Source: Solenopsis invicta
Taxonomy: Eukaryota; Arthropoda; Insecta; Hymenoptera; Formicidae
DNA length: 64,000 bases
Direction: 5' to 3'
Assembly (NCBI RefSeq): GCF_016802725.1
Contig: NC_052669.1
Span: 6,253,501-6,317,500 of the forward strand
Part shown: one piece after another, positions 49,069 to 61,961 of the stretch
Position numbering within the stretch: position 1 is the stretch's first letter
How the letters are laid out: every line of letters begins with the position of its first letter
Notes under the pieces: model-generated
What the model was told of the DNA's origin: nothing
Database searches by the model: none
What the model saw: only the letters and a program-made list of their open reading frames with translations
Program-made: the position numbers and the translations under genes

Positions 49069-49324
49069 TTAAATGGTCATTAGAGGCTTTTTACTCGGCC
49101 TAATCCGCGCTTTTTCTTTCGTACAGGCTTTTTTATTCGATGCGTTTAGCAGGAGCTTCTCGAGGGAAAAAGGCTGATCGATACAAATCATTAATAATGA
49201 ACGCAATAGTTAATGTAAAGGGAGAAAAATACGAGGACCAGGAAAATCGATTCTAGGAAATTGCGTTACAGCACTCGCCACATATCCTCGCGCACCAACA
49301 TGTCCATTTCCACTAATGTATAAT

Positions 49325-49421
49325 AGATTAACTTTAATCTTGGTTTAACTTATTACATTTAATTTTATTTCAGTTTTATAAAGAGATGAAGAATAAGTTA
49401 AATCAAGATTAGTATTAATCT
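49325..49421. repeat. Palindromic miniature element, copy 2
   Basis: The arms agattaactttaatcttgg and, reverse-complemented, agattaatactaatcttga extend for about 30 bp. It is related to the palindrome 360 bp upstream. A further inverted pair, aaaagttcgtag / ctacgaactttt, flanks 49436-49524. Confidence 0.65.
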
Positions 49422-49544
49422 GTTGAGTTGGAATAAAAGTTCGTAGAGACACATAAGTGTTTAAATAAACCTTTGTACCTAAATATTGTTTTTGAATTTC
49501 ATTTAAGTAATGCTACGAACTTTTGTTCGAACCCGATACATTCC

Positions 49545-49919
49545 CAGCAAACGAAGATGAATTAAAATAGATAAAAATTAATTTATTTCGACATTTTCGT
49601 ACTTCTTTCGTACTTTGAATCCATTTGAATCTAAAAATATAATAATATAATTTGAACATGAATACATCTGAATTCAACATAATGGTTTATATTTCATATT
49701 TAAATTTATTTAAATCCAAAAATAATAATAATAATAATAATGAGAATATAAATCCATCCTGAACTCAAAATGATAAGCGCATTTTAATTGATTTGAGTGC
49801 AAAAATACTCAGGGACTCTGAAGCATAAATTCGGATAAATTAAAGTAAATTAAAATGAGTTAAAATGAAGTAAAATAAATTACAATTTTCGATTAGTTTG
49901 AATTCATTTTCGTTTGCTG
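49545..49919. mobile_element. 375-bp element with 19-bp terminal inverted repeats
   Basis: The left end is cagcaaacgaagatgaatt and the reverse complement of the right end is cagcaaacgaaaatgaatt (18 of 19 identical). The interior is AT-rich with an AAT microsatellite and no open frame. A typical MITE layout; no clear target duplication. Confidence 0.7.
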
Positions 49920-50339
49920 AGTTGGTAGAACGCATCACGCGCAATCGGACGTAGCATGAAACGCGAATTGCATCGCGCTGTTAAGAGATGTCATCTCCCC
50001 CCTCCCCATATTCTCTTCGAGAACATATACACGTACGAAGTTACGCTCATCCGAAGTTTCTCATGCTATCGTAGCCTTGATGGGATTTACAAGTTTTCCC
50101 CCCATGTCTTCACTGTAAGATCAAGCAAAAAAAAAAGAGATATTCCTCCAAAGAGTTACTGAACAACGTAAAAGTACAAAAAGGATTGAAGAAAGGTGCT
50201 TTTCTTGCTCTTCTTCCTCGATGGCATGCACAGGACGTCGCGGAGGATGCTTGACGCGGATAGGGTAGGCGAGGAGGAAGGGAAAGAAAAACGAAAGAAT
50301 GCTGGACGCGTAATTAAACAATAAATGATGCACCTTTCG

Positions 50340-51750
50340 GATGGTCGAGGCGCGAATAACGCGCGGCGCACTCCGACCCGTGGAAACGTCGCCGTCGGCG
50401 CCGACGGCGGCGGCGACGACCGAGCCCGTCCGTGGCGCCGTGCGTGACGACCCGTCGTCGTCGTCGTTCCGTCGTCGGCGGTGCGCCGTGATCCACGGTG
50501 CAGCGGCGGTAGTAGGAATAGCAGTAGTAGGAGGAGAAGAAGAAGAAGGAGGTAAAAGCCCGTGTCTCGCGATCCTCGAGAGCCTCCTGCACCACGCGTA
50601 CGCGCCGCTCATCATCATCTTGTTGCCCGCCGTCGTCGTTGTTGTCGTCGTCGACTTCTCGCCGCCGTCGTAGTCGTCGTCGTCGTCGTCGTTGGCGACG
50701 AACGCCGCAGAGCGAACGGTGACAGCTCGTCGCCGTCGTCGTTAACGTGAAACGATTACGTCGCTCGCAGTCGGTCATCGCGTATTGCGTAAAACTAATC
50801 CGATTTAGGCGGCGACCTCACCCCTCCGTCCCGCTACGGTTTATACGCTCGCTCAACTCGCGGCGCATCTCCGTCTTCGTGGATCCCTGGTGAGGGGGGG
50901 GGAGGGGAAGGGGAAGAGAGAGGATCCATCGTCATCGCGCGTCGCAGTGAGATCGCTTCTGACGACGAAGGGGGAAGAAGGCAAGGGTGAGGAAAAGGGT
51001 AGAGGGGAAGAAGAAGGGTGAGGAGGGACCGACGCGATAGGGAGTCACGCAGTCTCCTCTCGCTGCTCCCAGCTGCTCCCGCTCGCGTCGCGCTCGCGTC
51101 GTCGCGCGCGCTGGTGAACAAGTTAACGCGGACGCAGCCGAACGCACGCGTCGCCTCGCGCGCGTCCGTCGTCGGGCGGCCCAACCCACTTTCGACTTGC
51201 GAACGACCGCTCCGCTGGTGAGAGTGCGCGTCCGCGTCCGCGTCCGCGTCGAGTCATGCACCTGCGATGATACCCTCGAGGTGATATCCTCGGGCAGCGT
51301 ACTCTCCCAGCCGTCAGTGCGCGCGGGCCGAGTCCCGGGTATCGCGCGTCGCGTCGCGTCGCGTCGCCCCCGCTCCGCTCCGCTTCGCCTCGCCCACCAT
51401 CGTCGTGTCACCCACTGCGCCTCGAACTCGGGTATGGAATCTTGCGGGACGACGGCGGCGGCGGTTGGTCCGATATCTCGACTCTCTCCAGTAAAGCGCG
51501 CGTTCACATAACCTTTAAGCCGACCGAGGGAGAGCGCCGTTCTCTCTCCGCGCTCGCGATTGCTCGCGATTGCTCGCGATGACGCTGTCGTCGTTATCGT
51601 CGTCGTTGTCGTCCACCACGGAAGCGACAGTCCGACGACGCTAAACAGCCACGTCTCGAGGACGAGGCCACCTCCTCCTTCTTCCTCCCTCGCCCCGACG
51701 TTTCGCCCTGGCCGCCCTCGTTCGCGAGTTCGTGCCTCTCATTTGTTGCG
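50340..51750. promoter_or_regulatory. GC-rich island with CGT/GCG trinucleotide runs
   Basis: The most GC- and CpG-rich stretch in the window, with repeated cgtcgtcgtcgt and gcgtccgcgtccgcgtc tracts. It probably contains a promoter. The nearest downstream gene on the plus strand is SEPSECS (start at 52470), but a minus-strand start is equally possible. All long open frames here, on both strands, are low-complexity consequences of base composition. Confidence 0.45.
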
Positions 51751-52469
51751 CTGCGCTATCTCGGACACACATGCACTACGTGTTCGTCGTGCTGTACCTG
51801 ACGCTGTTCAGTTTGATTCTGTTCTGTATACTTTTGTTCTCGCGCGACGTTATCTCGCGGTTACAATCTGTTCTGTATGTTTGAGTTTTTTCATTAATAA
51901 ATTTGGTTCTCACGCCCACGCAAAGACAATGTTTTGTGTTTTCATTTCGTCACACCATACACGCACACGCACGATTTCTCTCTCGCACACACCAACTCCC
52001 GTTCCTCCTCACAATGCCAATTCTGCACAGATTCTCTCATGTTTCCGTAAGTATGCATTAATTCTGGAATTGCGATCATCTTTTTTTTCCGAACAGAACG
52101 TTTCTTTTTTTTAACAAGCGTATGTTATGATTTTGTGATTCTCGCTGAACACCAGCTGAGAATGTCGCGTGCTACTTCCTCCAACGTTCGACGTATAGTC
52201 CTCTAGTTTGTTGAAAGATATCTAGAGATTCAATTATTAATTTTACATAGTATCAGTGCGAGAATGTATGAATAAGATGAACCTTTCTTCTATTTTTTTT
52301 TCTAATTTTTTTCCTATTATTTAAACGAGAACATTCTGTAGCCCAATGAGCTGACATGATCTACACGGTAATCATTTTCTGCTGATTATCAAAGCAATGG
52401 TGCACTGAGAGAGATCGACGTGTGTGGACTAAGTAATTGAGGGAATTTCTCATCACACAAGCTGAGAAA

Positions 52470-55400
52470 ATGAATAATCAGGCGTTCAGCTTGGCGGAGA
52501 GGCTGATACCTTCGACCTACGTACAGCAGGGCTTGAACGCCAAGAAGTCTCGCGAGAACCTCATACGGCATTTTATCGAGCACGTAAGTCTCAGGAGCGA
52601 GCTTCGCACGAGGCGAAAACCTTATATGAATGTAGAATAATTTATTTACTTCAGTTTACAGGAGATAGACAAAATAATGGAAACGCCTGGGAGACGTACC
52701 ATTTATTTTATTAATAAGAGGCTGGCCCACTATTTTTCTATAATACAGATTTTATTCTTGTGTGAAATAAGATCATGCAATGCTTAGTCACCAGTGCAAT
52801 ATTATATCATTCTTGTAACATAACACTTTTCATGAAATATTTGAGATTCCTCGCTCTTCTCTTCAAAACTACTCATAATAACTCGACGATATTTAAATCT
52901 GGCACTTACACTGATCAACAAAAATGTTAATTTTCAAACACAAAGGGCAATTCTGGAAAATAATGCAAGAAGCAATTTTTTTCTCCAATATCACTTATGT
53001 AATCAATTGAGAGATGTTCTGCTAAAAAAATGTCACAACATACCATTAACATATGCAAGCATTGTATAAATTACTCTGACAAGAATAGAATCTGCATTAA
53101 AATCCTGATGAAAATTTTTCTTATAATTTTTATACGAATTTGAACACTTTTCAAAAATACTTGTAAAGTCTAGATCTTCTCTTCGAATTTTTCATATGTG
53201 AATTCTGAAATATTCTTAAGTTTTCTCATCTCATAATTTCTAAAAAAATACTTTTGACTTTTTTAGATTTTATAATATTTCATCAGAAATTATAGAACAA
53301 AAAACTAGAAATGTAAGAATATTTCATAATTAACATAAATTAAAAATTCTGAGAAAGGATATAGATTTCCTAAGTATGTTATACATATATTATTTATTAA
53401 TATATTAACTGTTATAAAATTATACAGAAACCCTGACAAATTCTAAAAAATTATACAACAAATTTTCATCAGGAAAATCAATGGTAGATTAATCTCTTAT
53501 TAATAAGAAGAGATAACGTATTTCCTAGATATTCACATTATTTTGTAAATGCCAAGAAGAAACTAAGTTTACAAATTTATCTTAACCATGTCTATCCATC
53601 CCTTATTATGTTTGACTAGCTAAAAATTGACATACATATGTCACTGTACATATAAATTTTCTCTTATTATTTCTATTTTTATCTAGCACAGTCTTTTATA
53701 TTTGTTCGCTTATCGAGACAAGTTTTGTTTATATAATGTGTTTGTTTCTGGAAAACAGCGAAAATGGCCAGAGGAGGGTTGGGACGACGCGACGATAGAG
53801 GCATTTCTGTCGGATCTATCGCAAATGGATAGCAATAACTTCCCCTCGAATTGCAGCGTTGGCGAACGCGAAGCGAGGATCGTGTCGAATCTCGTCGCGA
53901 GACGACACTTTCGTATGGGACATGGCATAGGTAGATCCGGTGATCTAGAAGAAGTACAACCAAAAGCTGCTGGTAGCAGTTTAATGTATAAATTAACTAA
54001 CTCCTTAGTGCTTGAAGTTATACGATATATGGGTAAGGAAATATTCAGGAATACATATTTAGTATAGAAAATATAAAACATATCTTAAATCTTCCAATTT
54101 TTTTATAAATTTTCTTTGGAAATTATAGAATAAAAAATCTTAGAACATTTCAAAATTCATACATGTAAAGAATTATAGAAAAGATGCAGAATTTCTCACT
54201 GAATTTCTGAAAAATGTTTTAATTCATATACAAAATCTGAAGTGTTCTTAAAAGTTATAAAATTATATGAAAAATTCTAAAATTTCACAGCTCTGCAATT
54301 TATTTCTATAAATTACAGAGCTATAAATATCAGCTCCGTAAACCATTTTTTTGTTTTTTTATTCAATTTTTCATCTTTTTGTTTCATTAGTAGTTATAGT
54401 ATTAAACATCTAATAAGAATATTTTCAATCGCAGGAGTAAAGAGCATAGCAGGTTGCTTCCTATCACCAATGGCCACGGGAATGAGCCTAGTTCTATGTA
54501 TGTTAACGCTTAAGCAAGACAGACCACGAGCGAAATACGTTCTATGGCCTAGAATTGACCAAAAGTCTAGCTTCAAGTCTATAATCACGGCCGGATTAGA
54601 GCCTATCGTTATCGAGATGCAAATAATAGGGGACGAATTGAAGACCGACATGCAGAGACTCGAGGCGCAAATGGCAGCTCTAGGTGAGAGTGTCGCCTGC
54701 GTGCTCACAACGACTAGCTGTTTCGCGCCCAGAGCGTGTGACTCCGTGGACGCAATCGCGGCCCTTTGCAGCCAGTACAACATACCACATCTGGTGAATA
54801 ATGCATACGGGTAAGTATAAAAAGATGCACGATTTTTTTTTTATGTATATCTCTAGATCGATACCTTGGCATTGAGGCAACCAACGGCATTCTCAATTCA
54901 TTATCGAACGTAGAATTTTTATTCGAAAATTCCTGAACGTGTCGTTAGCTTTTAGTTCCAAGATATCGATATTCCGATTGAAAACGATTTTACTAAATGT
55001 ATTGCACTATATTGCTAAAAGCTTGCAGAGCACAAGATGTATGCATCTCATACAAGAGGCGTCGAGAAAGGGTCGGGTGGATGCTTTCGTTCAAAGCACG
55101 GACAAGAACTTTCTAGTCCCGGTGGGTGGTGCCATCATAGGCTCCTTCGACAAGAATCTCTTAGATCGCATATCGAAAATGTATCCAGGACGCGCGAGCG
55201 CGAGTTCCATCATGGATGTAATGATAACGTTGCTGAGTCTTGGGATGGCAGGGTACAAACAATTGATTGCTCAACGTAAGGAAATGTATTCCTATCTGAA
55301 GGAGGAGTTGGGAAAACTAGCGACGAGGCACGGGGAGAGGCTGTTAGACACTAAGGGCAATCCAATATCCATGGCTATGACTCTTCAATGTCTGAGCCAT

Positions 55401-56200
55401 CAGCATGACAACAAGCAAGTTACTATGCTAGGATCAATGTTATTTCTGCGTAACGTTAGTGGTACTAGAGTAATAACGACCACGGATTCTAAGCACATTG
55501 TTTCACATAAATTTGAAGGTATGTACGTTAAAGCATTTTAAAACATTTAATAACGTTTTACGAATATATTATAAATTTATCGAGATATATAATGTGTAGT
55601 CATTTCCATATAATTGTATTTAAGAATATCGTTTATATTACACGCGGTTATGCCATAAATTTCAAGATTTGTCTACATGGATTCTTTACGTATTGTTTAC
55701 ATTACATTTATACGAACATTTTTCACTTTGACAATACAAACAAAATAAATTATTATAAATTGGATAACACAATACAGAAAAAGTAATTAAATTACAAAAT
55801 TGTTCATATACGACTTTAGTTGGATAAGATAAAAATATACAATATTATCAACAATTAAAAATGAAATTCTCTTTTGTTCTTATCAAAGATAATTTCCATT
55901 TCACGATACGTATTTATTTGGATTTTTAACACAGGTTGGGGTGCACACAACAGCAATTACAGAGTTCCATATCTGACTGCTGCGGCAGCATTAGGCATGA
56001 AGAGATCCGACGTGGATGCGTTCATACAAAGATTGGACAAAGCTTTAACGAAAGTAAGGAGGCGTTCAGCGCCAGTAACGCCTACCGCTTCGCTCGCCGG
56101 TTCCAGCATCAATGGCGATGCGGGTGGTACTGGTGGACCAGGGGAATCTAGCACAGCCTCAACTAGTCGTGCAAGTAGCAAAGACAGTCTAAGGAAATGA
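52470..56200 (+). CDS. SEPSECS: O-phosphoseryl-tRNA(Sec) selenium transferase
   Basis: This PLP enzyme converts O-phosphoseryl-tRNA(Sec) to selenocysteinyl-tRNA(Sec) using selenophosphate. Five exons: 52470-52583, 53759-54032, 54435-54810, 55022-55518 and 55935-56200, 1527 nt or 508 residues (human 501), all in phase. The Met at 52470 (MNNQAFSLAERLIP) matches the human start. Conserved blocks are MDSNNFPSNCSVGERE, ARRHFRMGHGIGRSGD, PKAAGSSLMYKLTNSL, ATGMSLVLCMLTL, WPRIDQKSSFKS and HLVNNAYG. The PLP-binding lysine sits in STDKNFLVPVGGA at about residue 283. The exon 4 acceptor is gctaaaag, not the nearer gcttgcag; only the former keeps frame. The C-terminus (APVTPTASLAGSS and onward, about 45 residues) is Ser/Gly/Thr-rich and unlike the vertebrate end. 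All key residues look intact, so the gene appears functional. Confidence 0.96.
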
Positions 56201-56396
56201 ACCGTAATCAACGCAACTGGTCAGTCCAATCAGCACATTAATCTCAATTTGTAAGTAGCTTATCACTTACAAATTGACATCCGTAGCATGTTTCTGAGAA
56301 ATGCAGATTTGATACAATCTGTTCCTTTACGAGCGTGTCAATCACATGTTCATGTTGACAGGAGTTTTACAAAACCTGAAGAGAAATTTAATACAA

Positions 56397-56402
56397 AATA
56401 AA
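56397..56402 (+). terminator. Probable SEPSECS polyadenylation signal
   Basis: AATAAA about 197 bp after the stop codon (context tacaaaataaaaac). Further AT-rich signals downstream could give longer 3' UTRs. Confidence 0.5.
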
Positions 56403-59400
56403 AACTTTGAAACTCTTAAATCTAAAAATTATATATTTTTTATGAGAAAATAGAGGAAAGATATATGTATATGGAAAAATATTTCTTTTCTAAATAAAAT
56501 GTTGGAACAAAATCCATTACTAATTTAATATTTGATATAATATTGAAAGAAACAGCGAACTACGTGTATTTTCACAGACACATGCTAGATACAAATGTAC
56601 TGATTCGTCTGCCCATTTGCGTTGATATATTGTCAATTTAAACTATATACCAAAAAAAGAGGACATCTTCAGACATTAAAGAGTGATCAAAATTAATATT
56701 TGAGAAGAAAATGACAAGAAAACGCACGAGGCATTCGGATTCCTACGGTTGTATTTCAGAAAACGATCTCAGAAAGAGATTTAAGTGATAAGCGCTGGCC
56801 GCCGATATAGTTGTTGAGTATATTCTTTGTTGAAATGTATATGCTATTATTTATAAAGACACAGGCAACATTAATTCTTACATTTCTCTCTTTTCACCTT
56901 CTTGTTTTTTAATGTTTTATAGTTTGATATAAACACGTAAGAGACATGTATCAGTCAAAACAAATTGTATGTTTGCTTTTCACATATTATATAACGTGAG
57001 TTCCTTTTCTAAAGGAGTAACTATAAAACTTGTGCAATTCTGTCGATACATGTGCAATATTCACTTTTCCAATTATATTTACCATGTTATTCTCTTAAAA
57101 GCTGTCACATTTCTGATTTATTCACTTTTATGCACTTAATAGAATTATTATAAATTATATCATATTTTTTTCTATTATCTTTAAATCAAGACTATAAAGA
57201 ATGAGAATCTTTTTCTTTTATTTAAACAGAGTATATTCGTGTTTACGGCACTAGTAACATGATATATTATCTGTAAAAAAGGCAGTAGTAAAATATTTAT
57301 GGAAACACTATTAGGAAAGTATGTCGAAATTTAGATACATAGTACACCTAATGACACAACATGGTATACGATCATATTACCATTGGGTTTATTAGAAAAA
57401 TTGTAATACCTTCGCGCATGTAGATATTGTATATTTGGTTTATTCCCGACAAGAACGACAAAATCGTTAGAACACAATATCGTGCGTTACATCAATTCGT
57501 TTTCAGATATTATTATGTTTAATTGTACTGCTGTGTAATAAATAGAGTATTATGTATCTGAACTAGGAGGAGTATATTGCGTGCATATTAATATTGTTTG
57601 ACATATTTAGTATTATTCGCAAGCAACATCACATAATTATTAACTACTAACACAAACATACGGACACACATACATATATTTATACATATGAAAAAGTATG
57701 TTTATATGTATATAAATGCCTGCGGTGTATAGGTATATATATAGATATATTCATACTTGCAACAATTCGTTGCTTATAAAGAATAGTTTATTTGAAGTTT
57801 CATGCAATTTAGGAAATGGTATATCGAAGTTGTATTTATAAATATTTAATAGAGATAAAAGGGGAAAGAATAAACCAATAGGAGGAGATTATTAGTGCTA
57901 TTAAAATTTTATCGAGTATGTTATAATTTATAATGCCTGTTGTACTTCTTTTAAATAGAGGCGTTAATTATTTATATTGTACTGTTGAATTTTGTAGTGT
58001 ACGATTTTATGTCGAGAATGTTCGAGGCGTAAGATTATTAGCAAATCGGTAAATCATCTGGTAAACTGACAACAGCGCGAAATGATTATAAATTGTAAAT
58101 CACCGTGGTTTTCGAATTGAATATTGTTATTATTATAAACGAAAGAGAGGCAATGATGCATTTAAGCACAGATTAGCATTTAATTAAACGCTTAGTTGAC
58201 GGCTTATTAGGATGACAGTGCTGATCAAGATTTTGTGAAGCTCCTAGTAATAATTACCATTGTTCAATACATTATCCTACTAATAATTATAGATTCATAT
58301 TTTTCAATTAATTATAGTCACTACGTCCCTTATATTAAGAAACGGTCTTTCAGTACCTATATAAATATACTTTTCCTTTCTAAAATTTACAATATTATAA
58401 TTTACAGGGTGCTCTAGATCCCTACACCTTTCATCCGTGAATCATTGTTTGATCTTTTCTAGAGAATCGGTTCCAAAATAATCAAAGAAAAATTTTAAAG
58501 CGTAGCTCAGTAGGTTTGGAACCTTATATACGGCAATACTCATAATTTTAGACAAGGATTATATATATAATATATAAGTTATATACTGCGCTGCTGTGTA
58601 TTGCGTACTTTTCGATCATTAGTTACGAAACTTATACGTTTCTTTGATTATTCATTTATCTCGAGGAGGAATACGACAACAAAGAAAAAAAAAAAATCTT
58701 TAAGATGTAGTGGAAAAAGAATTGCAAAATTACCGCTATAAGGGGATCGTGTACGATGCTATAATAGGAAATACATTGACGTTATATTGTTTAATAAAGA
58801 GAAATATATGTTGTGTATACACATATATACATAATATACATGTATGAGCGATCTTCATATCGTGATATCTTGATGTATTCGGGCTATATTATCGAAAAAT
58901 CACGCCATTTCAACTTTGCGATCACTCTTCTAATTTGTATCTTTGTATTTCAGATTTACCTTTCACACTCTTTACTTCAGCGAGCAATAAATTGTAATAT
59001 AACGCGTAAATGATTCTCTGAGGGGTTTTCCTTTCATTCTATATGCTCAAGCAGGGAGACACTGAATTTTCTCAAAGAGCAATAGAGACAAATCAGCCTA
59101 TATACGTATTTATATACATGTATATATACATATGCATATATGTGTGTAATGATAGGAGAAATATTCTTAGGACACTGTGACGACGAGATCTTATAACTCG
59201 TACTCGTGACAATTCCTATGTAAATAAAGGAGTCTCTGTCTTGTTTGATTCACCTCCATTTACAGCTGGATTTCGTGCAATAAAGGGCCAGCTTACTTAC
59301 AACATCGTTACACACACGCCTTTCATGCAACAACGACGATCTTGCGGACCTAATTTTTTTCCACTCTCTTTTTCTCTCTTTTTCTCTTCCTGAGTTCCGC

Positions 59401-61116
59401 CCCCGACATCAGCTCCGACTGCAGTTTCATTGTCTTTTTATATACGACATATAAAATGATATTCTAACACAGGCAGACAGCGAATGCGTCGACTCGTGGA
59501 ATCACCTACGTTTACATGAGAACAAATGTGTATTTATATAAGGAGTAAAATAAAAAAAGAAAAAATATATATATTAATATATATACAACCGACTCGCTGT
59601 ATTAAAGTTTAGGGTGTCGGTATGTAATCGTGAGCGAGTGCAGTTAAGGCTTATATCGCGTATACATACACGACATGTAAAGCGAAACGAGTTAACTCGT
59701 AAACGTGTTCTCCGAGGAGCATCTTTTTTTTTTTAAACGATGCGATAACGAGAAGAAGTCTGGAGGAGGAGTCCGCGACTCTGCTGACATTGTACATAAT
59801 GCGGTTTTTGCTGCTAGCGGCTCATCTTTAAGACACGTGTTGAAGTGAAAAGGGGAGGCTTCTCAGCCACGTGGAGCCGAGGCACCACGACTAGGCGTCG
59901 GTGCTCCTCCTCGTGGGAACAATTGTTGCTCATAAAAACCGGCATATTCCGTTCGGAAGCTAACAGGCGAAACGATCGAGAGGAAGAGGATTGTACAGGA
60001 TGTATTTGATCCGAACGCAAAAGAATTGAACATGTTTCCGCGTCTGATTTTCCTCCAGCGACTTAAAAAAAAAAGAGACACGCTGAATATTAATCAAACG
60101 ATAGCGAACAATGTAAACGGCGTAATGTACATGCTCTTCCCTAAATATGTGATTACCGTGTAATAGTCAGCGCTTTATTTGTAATATACGCAAGACTATT
60201 GGATAAATAAATTAAAAACTGTTAAGCGACGCACATTTTGTTGACTTGCGGGACAGGCGTCCATCCCCCGAAAATGATTGAGACATCGATATAAAGAAAT
60301 TTTCTCGAAAGAGAAGTAAATTGTTTTCTGTTACACATTTCAAATTAATTAAGAGAACTTTGATACAAGATACTTGAGCCGAATAGGCCCAGTACTAAAT
60401 AAGGCTCATTATCGCTTAAAAAAGCGCTTTATGCCTAGAATATATGCTTAAAAAGTGTGTCATGGGAAATGAAAAGTAAAAAGGGGCTGAAGAATTAAAA
60501 CCGACAGCAACACGTTTATTTAGTGCAATAGAAACTTGTGAACGAAGGATAAATGAGCCGTTTTCAAAGAAATTTAACGTAAAGTTTAAGTATACATTAT
60601 TTTATGGTTTATTACAACATAATATTAAACTTTTTAATTATAAAAAAACAAACAAATTACATATATATATCAATTTTTTGGAATAAGTATACTATTTTTT
60701 ATAAATAATGTACTTATTAAATAAGGCCTACTTCTATATTTATTGCTATAGCTATTGTTATTTGTTTGTTATATACGTGGCTTGCAACAGAGGATAACAG
60801 TTTTTAATGATACTAATTTTTAGCAGAAACTAAAATACACTCAAATGACCAAAAATAATTTCCAGAAGTTAAAAAATAAATTGACAGACAAAATCAAAGA
60901 TAATTATGATATTTAATAGTAAAATGATACTAAGCGATTTCGTTTTTGTGATTAATAATCATTTTAAGTGTTTTGGAAGATAAAGTTTAGTTCCTTTGAT
61001 ATCTTCAATTTATTTTTTATTCGGGCTTTATTAAAAACACAAGCATTTAATAAGGCCCAACGTAGGAGATATAAAAATTTTATTTGTTTATTTAAAAATA
61101 TTCTATATATGACAGG

Positions 61117-61230
61117 CGAGTTTTTTAACTCATCGATTAATCAATTGCATTATGCGCAAATAAAACTTTGTTCTATAAAAGCTGCATTTGCGCATAATGC
61201 GATTGATCAATCGATGAATTAAAAAGCTCG
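61117..61230. repeat. 45-bp-arm hairpin
   Basis: The left arm at 61117-61161 (cgagttttttaactcatcga, ttgcattatgcgcaaat) is mirrored by 61186-61230 (atttgcgcataatgcgattg, atcgatgaattaaaaagctcg), with a 24-nt loop. High complementarity suggests a recent foldback insertion or a structured RNA. Confidence 0.75.
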
Positions 61231-61857
61231 ACCGATTTTAGATGATTTTATTTATATCATTAAAATAAATATTTTATTCTCCTCACTTAGTTTATTTTAA
61301 TATCTCCATAAATAGAATTTAAAAAATAAGTTAGATAAATCTTCTGTTTCCATTTTAATAATGTTGTTTATATGGTATTTTTCGTATATTGAACAATAAA
61401 TAATATATACATTCGTTTTTTTTAAGACGGTTATTATAATGTTAGAATAAACGAATTATAAACGAAAGTATAAATAGATATCCGCGTTATTCGCAATAAA
61501 AAATGTGATCGTCACGTTGTCGATTATTCGAACAGAGAAAAGCCTGAGAGTGCTCACGATTTAACTGATACGATTTTTCTAAACGCGAGCTAATGCGAGC
61601 TCTAAAACGTGAACGCTGAACATACACGTATGATACCAATGCATAGGTTAGATCTCGGAAAGCACGTCATCAGGTTGGCACACCTGGCGAAAGGAGCACC
61701 GAACGCGCGTACATACACAAACTTCGTTTCTGTTCTAACGGCTTTCGCGTAATTTATGCTCGTCTCCCAATGTATCGACGATGATTTACGCAAATGCAAT
61801 GGGGACGAGGCGCAAATACCGAATTGTAGGTGCAAATACAAGTACAAATTGACTCAC

Positions 61858-61961
61858 CATTCGCCGTTGGCCACTTCGTCCAGCTCCGTCTCGGCCGAAG
61901 CTCTCGAACATTCCTCTGATCCAAGATCCTTATCCTCACGACGATCCTCCTCTTGATTCAT
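61858..61961 (-). other. Orphan first-exon-like frame in left palindrome arm
   Basis: The minus-strand frame MNQEEDRREDKDLGSEECSR and onward runs 34 codons to a good donor (gaatg|gtgagt). No matching downstream minus-strand exon was found before SEPSECS. In the other copies of this unit the ATG is GTG, which argues that the region is normally 5' UTR or promoter and that this start is accidental. Confidence 0.3.

Larger units (their letters stand above)
44916..52469. other. Region between NT5C2 distal exon and SEPSECS
   Basis: No gene is firmly supported. The region holds a probable NT5C2 5' exon and island at about 46.7-47.3 kb, several foldback elements at 47.3-49.9 kb, AT-rich family C repeats, and a very GC-rich island at about 50.34-51.75 kb. 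SEPSECS 5' UTR sequence is expected in its last kilobase. Confidence 0.45.
56201..61630. other. Intergenic, 3' of SEPSECS
   Basis: No coding exon supported on either strand. The DNA is AT-rich to about 59.2 kb, then mixed, with several TA and GTA microsatellite-like stretches near 57650-57750, 58800-58850 and 59560-59590. A strong hairpin lies at 61117-61230. Confidence 0.5.

Noticed and set aside
50121..51511. Several long open frames on both strands in the GC-rich island
   Set aside because: Overlapping frames on both strands, Arg/Ala/Pro/Ser low complexity and trinucleotide repeats; explained by base composition.
61858..61961. Reading the left-arm exon as another first exon of NT5C2
   Set aside because: Its phase-2 end (tg) would create a stop with the NT5C2 second exon and shortly after joining the 44915 exon, and SEPSECS would lie inside the intron.
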